Source of the DNA: an uncultured Lentisphaerota bacterium
Lineage (GTDB): Bacteria; Verrucomicrobiota; Lentisphaeria; Oligosphaerales; CAITYL01
Length of the DNA stretch: 41,491 nt
NCBI GenBank assembly: GCA_903896595.1
Contig: CAITYL010000317.1
Span: forward strand, 1-41,491
Reading direction: 5' to 3'
A program made the position numbers and the translations under genes. Of this stretch, positions 31,102 to 38,981 are shown one piece after another (the first letter of the stretch is position 1; each line of letters begins with the position of its first letter). Below the pieces are notes generated by a model that made no database searches, was not told the DNA's origin, and saw nothing but the letters and a program-made list of their open reading frames with translations.

Positions 31102-34100
31102 ATGGCAAAGCTGGCTGGCATCGACAAGGTCATGATCATCGGCTCGGGGCCGATCATCATTGGACAGGCGTGCGAATTTGACTATTCGGGCACCCAGGCG
31201 TGCAAAGCGCTGCGGGCGCTCGGCTACCAGATCGTCCTGGTCAACTCCAATCCTGCCACGATCATGACCGATCCGGGCATGGCGGACAGCACCTACATTG
31301 AGGCGCTCAATCTCGAGACCCTCGAGAAGATCATTGCCAAGGAACGGCCGGACGCCCTGCTGCCCAACTTGGGCGGCCAGTCCGCCCTGAACCTTTCCTC
31401 CGAACTGGGCAAGGCGGGCATTTTGGAGAAGTACGGGGTCAGGGTCATCGGCGTCAAGCTGGACGCCATTGAACGCGGCGAGGACCGCATGGCGTTCAAG
31501 GAAACCATGACCAAGCTCGGCATTGAGATGCCGAAGAGCGAGATCGCCTACACCATCGCCGAGGCGGAGGCGGTCGCCGCCAGGCTGGGCTATCCGGTGG
31601 TGATCCGCCCGGCCTACACCATGGGCGGCACCGGCGGCGGCCTGGTGTACAACGTTGAGGAACTGCGCACCATCGTCTCCCGCGGCATTGCCGCCAGCTT
31701 GGTCGGCCAGGTGCTGGTCGAGGAATCGGTGCTCGGCTGGGAGGAGTTGGAGCTGGAAGTCGTCCGCGACGAAAAGAATCAACTGATCACGGTTTGTTTC
31801 ATTGAGAACATTGACGCCATGGGCGTCCACACCGGCGATTCGTTTTGCGCCGCGCCAATGCTGACCATCGCCCCGGAGGTGCAGCGGCGCCTCCAGCAGT
31901 ATTCCTACGCCATCGTCGAGGCGATCGAAGTCATTGGCGGCACCAACGTGCAGTTCGCGCACAACCCCAAGGACGGGCGCATCGTCGTCATTGAGATCAA
32001 CCCGCGCACCTCGCGCTCCTCCGCCCTGGCTTCCAAGGCCACCGGCTTTCCGATCGCCCTGGTCTCCGCCAAGCTGGCGGGTGGCCTGACCCTGGACCAG
32101 TTCCCCTATTGGCGCGACGGCTCGCTGGAGAAGTACACCCCTTCCGGCGACTACGTGGTGATCAAATTCGCCCGTTGGGCGTTTGAGAAATTCAAGGGCG
32201 TGCCCGACCAACTCGGCACCCAGATGCGCGCCGTGGGCGAGGTCATGAGCATCGGCAAAACCTACAAGGAAGCGTACCAAAAGGCCATTCGTTCCCTGGA
32301 GAACGGCCGGCACGGCCTCGGCTTCGCCAAAAATTTCAACCGCCTAACCGTGGACGAGTTGCTGGCGTTGCTGGTCGAAGCCTCCAGCGAGCGCCAGTTC
32401 ATCCTCTATGAGGCGCTGCGCAAGGGCGCCGACTTGCAGAAACTGCACCAGATGACCCACATCAAGATCTGGTTTCTGGAGCAGATGAAGGAACTGGTGC
32501 TGCTCGAAGAGGAACTCCTCCAGCACCGGGGCAAGCCCTTGCCCGAGGCGCTGCTCAGGCGCGCCAAGCAAGACGGTTTCGCCGACAAGTATCTGGCCAA
32601 GATCCTCGCCGTGCCCGAGAGACAGCTTCGCGCCCAGCGCCAACAGGCCGGCATCGTCGAAGGCTGGCACGCCGTGCCGGTCAGCGGCGTCGAAAACGCC
32701 TGCTATTATTATTCCACTTACAACGCCCCGGACGCCTCCACCGCCTCGGCCGCCAAGAAGAAGGTCATGATCCTCGGCGGCGGTCCCAACCGCATCGGCC
32801 AGGGGATCGAGTTCGACTATTGCTGTTGCCACGCCGCCTATGCCCTGCGGGAAATGGGCTACGAGACGGTCATGGTCAACTGCAACCCCGAGACCGTCTC
32901 CACCGATTACGACACCTCCAACAAGCTCTACTTCGAGCCGCTTACCGTTGAGGATGTGCTGCAGATTTACGCCAAGGAGCAGCCGGTCGGCGTCATCTGC
33001 CAGTTCGGCGGCCAGACCCCGCTCAACATCGCCCGCGAACTGGCCGAGAACGGCGTCACCATTCTCGGCACCTCGGTCGACACCATCGACCTGGCCGAGG
33101 ATCGCGACCTGTTCCGCAAGCTGATGGACCGCCTCGGCATGCCGATGGCGGAAAGCGGCATGGCCACCACCTTCGACGAAGCACGCGTCATCGCCGCGCG
33201 GATTGGGTATCCGCTCATGCTCCGCCCCTCCTTCGTGCTCGGCGGGCGCGGCATGGAAATCATCTATGACGAGGCGATGCTGCGCGACTACATCGCCGCG
33301 GCGACGGACGTCACCCCCGACCGCCCGATTCTGATCGACAAATATCTGGACAACGCCCTGGAGACCGAGGCCGACGCCATCGCCGACGGCATCGACGCCT
33401 TTGTCCCCGCCGTGATGGAGCACATCGAGCAGGCCGGCATCCACTCCGGCGACTCCGCCTGCGTTCTGCCGCCGGTCGGCATCCCGGCCCAACATGTCGC
33501 GACGATCAAGGAGTACACCCGGCGCATCGCCCAGGAAATGAAGGTCGTCGGGCTGATGAATATCCAGTACGCCATCTACCAGGACCGGGTCTACATTCTG
33601 GAGGCGAATCCGCGGGCCTCGCGCACGGTGCCGCTGGTGTCCAAGGTCTGCGGCCTGTCCATGGCCCGCCTGGCCACTCAGATCATGCTCGGCAAGAAGC
33701 TCGCCGACTTCAAGCTCAAGGAAATCCAGGTGCCGTACTTCGGAGTCAAGGAAGCGGTCTTCCCGTTCAACATGTTCCCCGAAGCCGACCCGGTGCTCGG
33801 CCCGGAAATGCGCTCCACTGGCGAAGTCCTGGGGCTGGCCGACTCCTTCGGCCTGGCCTACTTCAAGGCCGAGGACGCCGCCAAGGCGACCCTGCCGCTC
33901 ACCGGCACCGTCTACCTCTCCATCAATCCGCGCGACCGTAATGCCGATGTGGTGACCGTTGCCCGGCGCCTGACGGAATTGGGTTTCAACCTTCGCGCCA
34001 CCGCCGGCACCCTGGCCTTCCTCCAGCAGCACGGCATCGCCGGCGGCCGCATCCTCAAACTGCATGAGGGGCGCCCGAATGTGCTCGATGCCCTCAAGAA

Positions 34101-34314
34101 CGGCGAGATCCAGCTGGTCATCAACACCCCCGCCGGCAAGCAGAGCGCCGAGGACGACTCCTACAACCGCAAGGCCGCCATCACGCACAAGGTCCCGTAC
34201 ATCACCACCGTGGCCGCCGCCCTCGCGGCGGTCGAGGGCATTGCCGCCTGGCGCCGCGGCGCCGCCGGGGTCAAATCCCTTCAGGAGTACCATGCCGACC
34301 TTAAAGGTGGTTAG
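31102..34314 (+). CDS. carB: Carbamoyl-phosphate synthase large subunit
   Basis: 1070-residue ATP-grasp enzyme that makes carbamoyl phosphate from ammonia (delivered by CarA), bicarbonate and two ATP, for pyrimidine and arginine synthesis. Both synthetase halves are complete: the first with IIGSGPIIIGQACEFDYSG at its N-terminus and RPAYTMGGTGGG; the second with ILGGGPNRIGQGIEFDYCC (about 555 onward) and RPSFVLGGRGME. The C-terminal MGS-like allosteric domain (residues about 935-1070) is present. ATG 31102 was chosen over an in-frame TTG because GGGAGG lies 9 bases upstream. carA is not adjacent. Codon use and GC content match the surrounding chromosome-like genes. Confidence 0.98.
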   Translation: MAKLAGIDKVMIIGSGPIIIGQACEFDYSGTQACKALRALGYQIVLVNSNPATIMTDPGMADSTYIEALNLETLEKIIAKERPDALLPNLGGQSALNLSSELGKAGILEKYGVRVIGVKLDAIERGEDRMAFKETMTKLGIEMPKSEIAYTIAEAEAVAARLGYPVVIRPAYTMGGTGGGLVYNVEELRTIVSRGIAASLVGQVLVEESVLGWEELELEVVRDEKNQLITVCFIENIDAMGVHTGDSFCAAPMLTIAPEVQRRLQQYSYAIVEAIEVIGGTNVQFAHNPKDGRIVVIEINPRTSRSSALASKATGFPIALVSAKLAGGLTLDQFPYWRDGSLEKYTPSGDYVVIKFARWAFEKFKGVPDQLGTQMRAVGEVMSIGKTYKEAYQKAIRSLENGRHGLGFAKNFNRLTVDELLALLVEASSERQFILYEALRKGADLQKLHQMTHIKIWFLEQMKELVLLEEELLQHRGKPLPEALLRRAKQDGFADKYLAKILAVPERQLRAQRQQAGIVEGWHAVPVSGVENACYYYSTYNAPDASTASAAKKKVMILGGGPNRIGQGIEFDYCCCHAAYALREMGYETVMVNCNPETVSTDYDTSNKLYFEPLTVEDVLQIYAKEQPVGVICQFGGQTPLNIARELAENGVTILGTSVDTIDLAEDRDLFRKLMDRLGMPMAESGMATTFDEARVIAARIGYPLMLRPSFVLGGRGMEIIYDEAMLRDYIAAATDVTPDRPILIDKYLDNALETEADAIADGIDAFVPAVMEHIEQAGIHSGDSACVLPPVGIPAQHVATIKEYTRRIAQEMKVVGLMNIQYAIYQDRVYILEANPRASRTVPLVSKVCGLSMARLATQIMLGKKLADFKLKEIQVPYFGVKEAVFPFNMFPEADPVLGPEMRSTGEVLGLADSFGLAYFKAEDAAKATLPLTGTVYLSINPRDRNADVVTVARRLTELGFNLRATAGTLAFLQQHGIAGGRILKLHEGRPNVLDALKNGEIQLVINTPAGKQSAEDDSYNRKAAITHKVPYITTVAAALAAVEGIAAWRRGAAGVKSLQEYHADLKGG

Positions 34315-34330
34315 GCTGAAGGCTGTTAGC
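34311..34330 (+). repeat. 3'-flank repeat after carB (short form)
   Basis: TTAGGCTGAAGGCTGTTAGC begins in the carB stop codon (TAG at 34312-34314) and is in sense with carB. It belongs to the family seen at 12017-12046 and 27930-27964. Confidence 0.65.
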
Positions 34331-34373
34331 GTCTAACGGTGAAATCTGTTGCAAGATGCGCATGATTTTAAAT

Positions 34374-34415
34374 CGAACATTCAACATCGAACATTCAACA
34401 TTGAACATCCAATTA
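34374..34415. repeat. 7-bp tandem repeat (YSAACAT), same family as 2487-2580
   Basis: Five units CGAACAT/TCAACAT/TGAACAT in perfect 7-bp register followed by one degenerate unit. A short inverse counterpart (ACGTTGG, ACATGG) follows at about 34430-34443. The units are the reverse complement of the ATGTTSR units upstream of murJ. Confidence 0.83.
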
Positions 34416-34445
34416 TGGTGATACCCTTCGACGTTGGACATGGAG

Positions 34446-34518
34446 GGCGGTTCCGCCTTCCGAACGTGAGACAGGCAATCGTGCCTGTCCCGGCGTTACG
34501 GAGTGCCGCAACGCCACC
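34446..34518. repeat. Chain of three hairpins downstream of carB
   Basis: GGCGG-TT-CCGCC (34446-34457), GACAGGCA-ATCG-TGCCTGTC (34470-34489, perfect 8-bp stem) and a third stem pairing GGCGTT (34492-34497) with AACGCC (34510-34515) follow one another closely. Together with the 7-bp array these occupy most of the 363-base gap before the nitroreductase gene. No gene is seen there. Confidence 0.72.
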
Positions 34519-34677
34519 GGACCCACTCGTCCGCCAGCGGCCCGTTTCCGGTACCCGCCATCTTTAATTGCAAATAGTAGGTTTGATCCCGTGCCCTTCA
34601 GACGCTGAAAACACCCCTCCTAATTAATTGTATTGTCGCGAAACTACGGATACACTACGCGAATAGAGGTGTGCTTG

Positions 34678-35199
34678 ATGAATCCGAAACTCCATCTGCT
34701 GTTTGCCCGGCGCAGCGTGCGCGCCTATCGCGGCGACCATGAAATTCCTCCGGGGCTGGTCGGGGATCTGCTGGAGGCCGCCATGGCGGCGCCGTCGGCC
34801 TGCGCCAAGGATCCCTGGCGCTTTATTGTCGTCCGCGAACGGCACCGGCTCGCGGCCATCGCGGCGGGGCTGCCCAACGGCCAGATGCTGCCCCAGGCGG
34901 CGCTCGCCATCGTGCTGTGCGGCGACCTTCAGGCGGCGCACAATAACGAGTTGAGTTACCTGCTCCAGGATTGTGCGGCGGCCATGGAAAACCTGCTGCT
35001 CGCCGCCAGCGCGCTGGGACTCGGCGCCTGCTGGCTCGGCGTGCATCCGCGCGAGGAGCGCATGCTGCACCTGCGCCAGCTGCTGTCCATTCCCGAGACG
35101 GTCGTGCCGGTGGGCGTGGCCGCCCTGGGCTGGCCCGCCGAGGACAAACCCGCCCGCAGCCGCTTCCAGGCCGCCCATGTCCATGAGGAAACTTGGTAG
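34678..35199 (+). CDS. Nitroreductase family protein
   Basis: 173-residue FMN-dependent nitroreductase-fold oxidoreductase. It starts with the typical FARRSVRAYRGDHEIPP (phosphate- and FMN-contacting Arg residues), followed by AAMAAPSACAKDPWRF near 38-53 and GLGACWLGVHPRE near 110-122. The enzymes reduce nitro compounds, quinones or flavins with NAD(P)H; the physiological substrate is unknown. ATG 34678 has GAGGTG upstream and was chosen over an in-frame upstream start at 34633 that lacks one. Confidence 0.92.
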   Translation: MNPKLHLLFARRSVRAYRGDHEIPPGLVGDLLEAAMAAPSACAKDPWRFIVVRERHRLAAIAAGLPNGQMLPQAALAIVLCGDLQAAHNNELSYLLQDCAAAMENLLLAASALGLGACWLGVHPREERMLHLRQLLSIPETVVPVGVAALGWPAEDKPARSRFQAAHVHEETW

Positions 35200-35260
35200 A
35201 ATACGGTCCCTGAACACCGAACACCGATAGCGACCACGAACCGGTTCCCGGAGGTGACAG

Positions 35261-36049
35261 ATGCACGGACTGGCCAGTATCGACCAGGGGCGCGAGTTCG
35301 ACTGGGGGCGCACTTCCAACGATTATGCCGCCTACCGGCCGGGGTATCCGGTCAGCTTTTTCCGCCGCCTGACCGCGCTCGGCATCGGGGTGCCGGAACA
35401 GCGCCTGCTCGATCTCGGCACCGGCACCGGCGCCCTGGCACGACTGTTCGCGGCGCGCGGCTGCGAGGTTACGGGGCTGGATATCGCCCCGAAGCTGCTG
35501 GCCGCCGGCCGCCGCCTCGCCGCGGAACAAGGGGCGGCCGTGGAGTTTCTTGAGGCGCCGGCGGAGAATACCGGGCTGCCGTCGCGCGCGTTTGACATTG
35601 TCACGGCCGGCCAGGCGTGGATCTACTTCGACCTGAACCGCGTCATCCCCGAAGTGCTGCGCCTGCTGATGCCGGGCGGCGGTTTGATGACCTGTCACCA
35701 ATGTTGGCTGCCACGCCATGACGAGATCGCCCGCCAGACCGAGGAGCTGGTGCTGCAGTTCAATCCCGGCTGGAGCGGGGCGGATTACTCGGGCGACATT
35801 CCGCCGCAGCCGGAGTGGTCCCGGGACGCCTTCCGGGTGCGCGCCATGTTTTATTACGACGAACCGATTCCGTTCACCCGCGACAGCTGGCGCGGCCGGA
35901 TCCGCGCCAGCCGCGGCATTGGTGCCAGCCTGCCGGCCGGCGAGGTGGAACGGTTCGACCGCGAACACGCCGCCCTGCTGGAACGGGCGGCGCCGGAGAG
36001 TTTTTCCATCCTGCACCGCATCGACATGCATTTTTTCGAGCCAAAATAA
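35261..36049 (+). CDS. Class I SAM-dependent methyltransferase
   Basis: 262-residue methyltransferase of the UbiE/Methyltransf_11 type. SAM motif I is LLDLGTGTGALARLFAARG (about 50-68), followed by the acidic motif II segment VTGLDIAPK and the later LRLLMPGGGLM strand. GGAGGTGACAG before the ATG is a strong ribosome-binding site. The acceptor is not identifiable: small molecule is more likely than RNA, given the domain type. The C-terminal third has no recognised motif. Confidence 0.88.
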   Translation: MHGLASIDQGREFDWGRTSNDYAAYRPGYPVSFFRRLTALGIGVPEQRLLDLGTGTGALARLFAARGCEVTGLDIAPKLLAAGRRLAAEQGAAVEFLEAPAENTGLPSRAFDIVTAGQAWIYFDLNRVIPEVLRLLMPGGGLMTCHQCWLPRHDEIARQTEELVLQFNPGWSGADYSGDIPPQPEWSRDAFRVRAMFYYDEPIPFTRDSWRGRIRASRGIGASLPAGEVERFDREHAALLERAAPESFSILHRIDMHFFEPK

Positions 36050-36117
36050 GCAGCCCCGCGCGCGCTTTTCAGCACCGCTTCGGCTCTTGTCCGCCCCAAA
36101 CTGCCTGAGACCGCACC

Positions 36118-36441
36118 ATGAGCGCCATGCACCAGCTGTGTTTTTACGTTCCTGAAACGCATGCCGCGGCGGTGAAGACAGCGGTGTTCGCGGCCGGAGC
36201 CGGCCGTTTCGGCAACTACGACCAGTGCTCGTGGGAAACCGCCGGGACCGGCCAGTTCCGGCCGCTGGCCGGCAGCCGCCCGTTCCTCGGCCGGGAGGGC
36301 GTCGTGGAAACCGTGCGCGAGCTCAAAATCGAGCTGCTGTGCGCCGAAGAACATTTGGCCGCCGTGGTGGCCGCGCTCAAGGCGGCACATCCCTACGAGA
36401 CCCCCGCCTTTTGCCATTGGCCGGTGGCCGGCGTGGCATAA
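36118..36441 (+). CDS. YqfO/NIF3-like small protein
   Basis: 107-residue protein resembling the stand-alone form of the domain inserted in YqfO/NIF3 proteins. The signature FYVPETHAAAVKTAVFAAGAG at the N-terminus is followed by GRFGNYDQCSWET, a GTGQFRPL segment and, at the end, AAHPYETPAFCHWPV. The fold is CutA/PII-like, and the function is unknown although it is widespread. It may bind a metal or a nucleotide. No strong ribosome-binding site is present. Confidence 0.88.
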   Translation: MSAMHQLCFYVPETHAAAVKTAVFAAGAGRFGNYDQCSWETAGTGQFRPLAGSRPFLGREGVVETVRELKIELLCAEEHLAAVVAALKAAHPYETPAFCHWPVAGVA

Positions 36442-36526
36442 GCGCGCATAACCGGAATTCATTGGTACGTTACCGATGCCATCCGTTGCGGCCCACTCAA
36501 AATTCATCACCGAGGAAACAGAGAAC

Positions 36527-36823
36527 ATGGATCCAGAAATCACCCTGATCGTGCCGATTCAAGCCAAATCCGACTGCCGCGACGACGTCCGGCGGCGCCT
36601 GGTCGCATTGGCGGAACAAACGCGGCAGGAGACGGGCAATCTGTGCTATGTCCTCCACGAGGTTGCCAACGACCCGGGCCACTTCGTCATCTATGAGCAG
36701 TGGAAAAATCAGGCGGCCCTGGATTTCCATATGGCGCAAGACTATCTCAAGGCGTTTGCGGCGGCGGCCCCCACCCTGCTGGCCACGCCGATTGCCGCCA
36801 CCGTATGCCAGGAGATTCGCTAG
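36527..36823 (+). CDS. Antibiotic-biosynthesis-monooxygenase (ABM) domain protein
   Basis: 98-residue dimeric ferredoxin-like ABM/putative quinol monooxygenase protein. The sequence IVPIQAKSDCRDDVRRRL begins strand 1, and ETGNLCYVLHEVANDPGHFVIYEQWKNQAALDFHMA is the typical core with the His (FHM) near the end. Such proteins act as cofactor-free monooxygenases or on quinones. ATG 36527 follows GAGGAAACAG and agrees with the family start; an upstream in-frame Met at 36476 is less likely. Confidence 0.9.
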   Translation: MDPEITLIVPIQAKSDCRDDVRRRLVALAEQTRQETGNLCYVLHEVANDPGHFVIYEQWKNQAALDFHMAQDYLKAFAAAAPTLLATPIAATVCQEIR

Positions 36824-36901
36824 TTGCTGAAGGTGGAAAATACCCCGTGCCGAAGGCGGAAATCCCGCGCGTTCGGAGTTCAATAATAGACAGGACGCTT
36901 A

Positions 36902-37791
36902 ATGGCTCTCGCGCTTAACAAACCCAAGCTGGACAACCTCGCCACCGACATCTGGAAATCCGCCGCTGGATTCTGGAGCACGACTGGCTCGACGCCATCG
37001 TCATGCTGCCCGATCAGCTTTTCTACAACACCGGCATCTTCACCTATATCTGGCTGCTGCGAAACGACAAACCCGCCAGCCACCAGGGCCGCGTGATGCT
37101 CATCGACGCCCGCCAGCAGTTCGAGAAGGAACCGAAGTCGTTCGGCAACAAACGTCACCGCATCACCGATGGCCACCGCGCGTGGATCGAAGAGCGTTAC
37201 ACCAAGGGCTGGGCCAAGGGCTACGCCGACGCGCAGGTCAAAATCTTCCCGCGCGCAGACTTCGCCTATCACAAAGTCAGCGTCGTCTTCTGGCAGACGG
37301 ATGAGCACGACCAGCCCGCCATCATCACCGAGCCTTATGAGAAGGCGTTCACCGCCGCGAACGTGAAGAAGGAGCAGGAGTTCCACGCGAGCGACCTGAG
37401 CTTCCGTGTGCGGGTGAAGACGAAGGGCCAGGAAAAGATCGTCGCGTTCACGGTCAAGGCCAAGGATAACGCCGCCAAAACGTTCAAAAAAGCCATGGCC
37501 GACGCCGACGAAACGCTCGCCGTCGAATGGACGCACCGGCACTACGTGCAGGACGACGAATACATCCCGCACGGCGAGGAGATCGCGGCCTTCCTGGAAC
37601 GCGAAATTGCCAAGCCGATCATCCGCTGGGAAGAAACCAAGAAGGACGGCAAAACCATCCTCGGCTACGAAATCCTGCCCAACAAATATTTCTACCGCTA
37701 CCAGCCGCCCACGCCCGCGAAGGAGTTGCTGGCGGAGTTCTGGAAACTGGAAAAGGCGGCGGAGAAGATGCTGGAGGGGCTGGCGAAATGA
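36902..37791 (+). pseudogene. hsdM: Remnant of hsdM (type I restriction-modification methylase), internal deletion
   Basis: The first 19 codons (MALALNKPKLDNLATDIWK) match the start of a type I modification subunit. At 36958-36964 the frame changes, and from there the sequence in another frame (starting IRRWILEHDWLDAIVMLP) is the C-terminal third of HsdM, down to the stop at 37789-37791. The SAM-binding and NPPY catalytic motifs are missing, so about 1 kb has been lost and the join is out of frame. The sequence ATCCGCC at the junction fits both sides, as expected for microhomology deletion. A short product could still start at ATG 37003 (262 residues) but would lack catalysis. It is the first gene of the restriction operon. 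Confidence 0.85.
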
Positions 37792-38981
37792 AAGCAAGCA
37801 CGGACACCACGCTGACGATCAGCGCCGACTACCGGCAGTTCATCGAGGAGCTGAAGACTCGGGTGGTTTCCGCCCGGATCTCTGCGGCCCGGGCCATTAC
37901 CCATGAGGCTATTCTGCTCTACGGGGACATCGGACAAGGGATCGTGGAAAAACAGAGGGAGCATGGGTGGGGCGATTCCGTGGTCGAAATGGTGGCCAGA
38001 GATTTACGGTGGGCGTTTCCTTCCATGAGCGGATTCTCCCCGCGCAATGTGTGGGATATGAGGCGTCTCTACGAAGTCTATTCAGCTCCCGAATTTCTCT
38101 CACAGGCGGTGAGAGAAATGGGGAAGCCCGGGGCTAGTCGAATTCTGCGACAGCCTGTCGCAGAATTGGAAACCGGCGGGATTTGGCTGCAACCTGTAGC
38201 CAAAATGGAGGTCGGCAACGACCCGAGCCGATTTCTGCGACAGCTTGTTGCAGAAATTCCCTGGGGGCAAAACCTCCTCATTCTGAACAAGCTCACGACC
38301 CCCGCCGCCCGCCTCTGGTATCTCCGCGCCACCGCGCAATTCGGCTGGTCGCGCAATGTCCTGCTCAATCAGATCAAGGCCGGGGCCTACGAACGCGCCG
38401 TCACGGAAAAGAAGACGCACAACTTCGATCTCGCGTTGCCGGAGCACTTCGCGGAGCAGGCGGATGAGATGCTTAAAAGCTCCTACAGCCTGGACTTCCT
38501 CGGCCTGCGCCGCGCGGTGCGGGAACGGGAGCTGGAGGATCGCCTTGTCTCCCGCCTGCAAGCCTTCCTCCTGGAGCTGGGCTATGGCTTCTGCTTTGTC
38601 GGGCGGCAGCACCGCCTCGCGCTGGGCAAGAAGGAGTATTTCATCGACCTGCTCTTCTATCACCGTTTCCTCAAGGCGCTGGTCGCCTTCGAGCTCAAGG
38701 TCGGCCACTTCGAGCCGGAGCACGCGGGCAAGATGGATTTCTATTTGAACCTGCTCAATGACCAGGAACGCGGCCCCGACGACCAGCCCTCCATCGGCAT
38801 CATCCTCTGCGCGGAAAAGGACGACGTGGAGGTCGAGTATGCCCTGCGCTCCAAAGCCAATCCCATCGGCGTCGCCGCCTATGAGTTGCAGTCGAAACTG
38901 CCGGGGGAACTGAAAGGGAAACTGCCGACGGCCAAACAGCTCACGGATGTGGTGCGGGTGGAAATGGCGGGTGGGAAGTGA
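37788..38981 (+). CDS. DUF1016 (YhcG-type) PDDEXK nuclease
   Basis: 397-residue YhcG/DUF1016 protein. An N-terminal DUF1016_N helical domain (residues about 10-100, through MARDLRWAFPSMSGFSPRNVWDMR) is joined by a linker to a C-terminal PDDEXK nuclease domain with YFIDLLFYHRFLKALVAFELK (D and E-x-K of the active site) and the following DFYLNLLND. Such proteins accompany type I restriction loci and are thought to act on DNA. The ATG overlaps the hsdM stop (ATGA). The linker (residues about 118-157) contains three copies of a palindrome-encoded segment (LRQPVAEL, LQPVAKM, LRQLVAEI). Only the last is followed by the PWGQNLLILNKL sequence normal for the family. Confidence 0.92.
   Translation: MKASTDTTLTISADYRQFIEELKTRVVSARISAARAITHEAILLYGDIGQGIVEKQREHGWGDSVVEMVARDLRWAFPSMSGFSPRNVWDMRRLYEVYSAPEFLSQAVREMGKPGASRILRQPVAELETGGIWLQPVAKMEVGNDPSRFLRQLVAEIPWGQNLLILNKLTTPAARLWYLRATAQFGWSRNVLLNQIKAGAYERAVTEKKTHNFDLALPEHFAEQADEMLKSSYSLDFLGLRRAVRERELEDRLVSRLQAFLLELGYGFCFVGRQHRLALGKKEYFIDLLFYHRFLKALVAFELKVGHFEPEHAGKMDFYLNLLNDQERGPDDQPSIGIILCAEKDDVEVEYALRSKANPIGVAAYELQSKLPGELKGKLPTAKQLTDVVRVEMAGGK
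38141..38257 (+). repeat. Three in-frame 27-nt palindromic elements inside the DUF1016 gene
   Basis: Element 1 at 38141-38167: AATTCTGCGACA, a 3-base loop and its perfect complement. Element 2 at 38182-38204: TTTGGCTGCA, loop, complementary arm with one wobble. Element 3 at 38231-38257: ATTTCTGCGACA, loop, arm with one wobble. Each has a 3-base loop, and each codes for a variant of the same short peptide. Confidence 0.85.

Noticed and set aside
30946-34293. Two long minus-strand frames opposite carB
   Set aside because: They mirror carB codon structure (His/Asp/Gly-rich translations) and have no recognisable family; carB is complete on the other strand.
34321-34677. Possible tRNA or small RNA gene in the spacer after carB
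   Set aside because: The hairpins do not fit a cloverleaf, and no CCA end or conserved TPsiC sequence is present.
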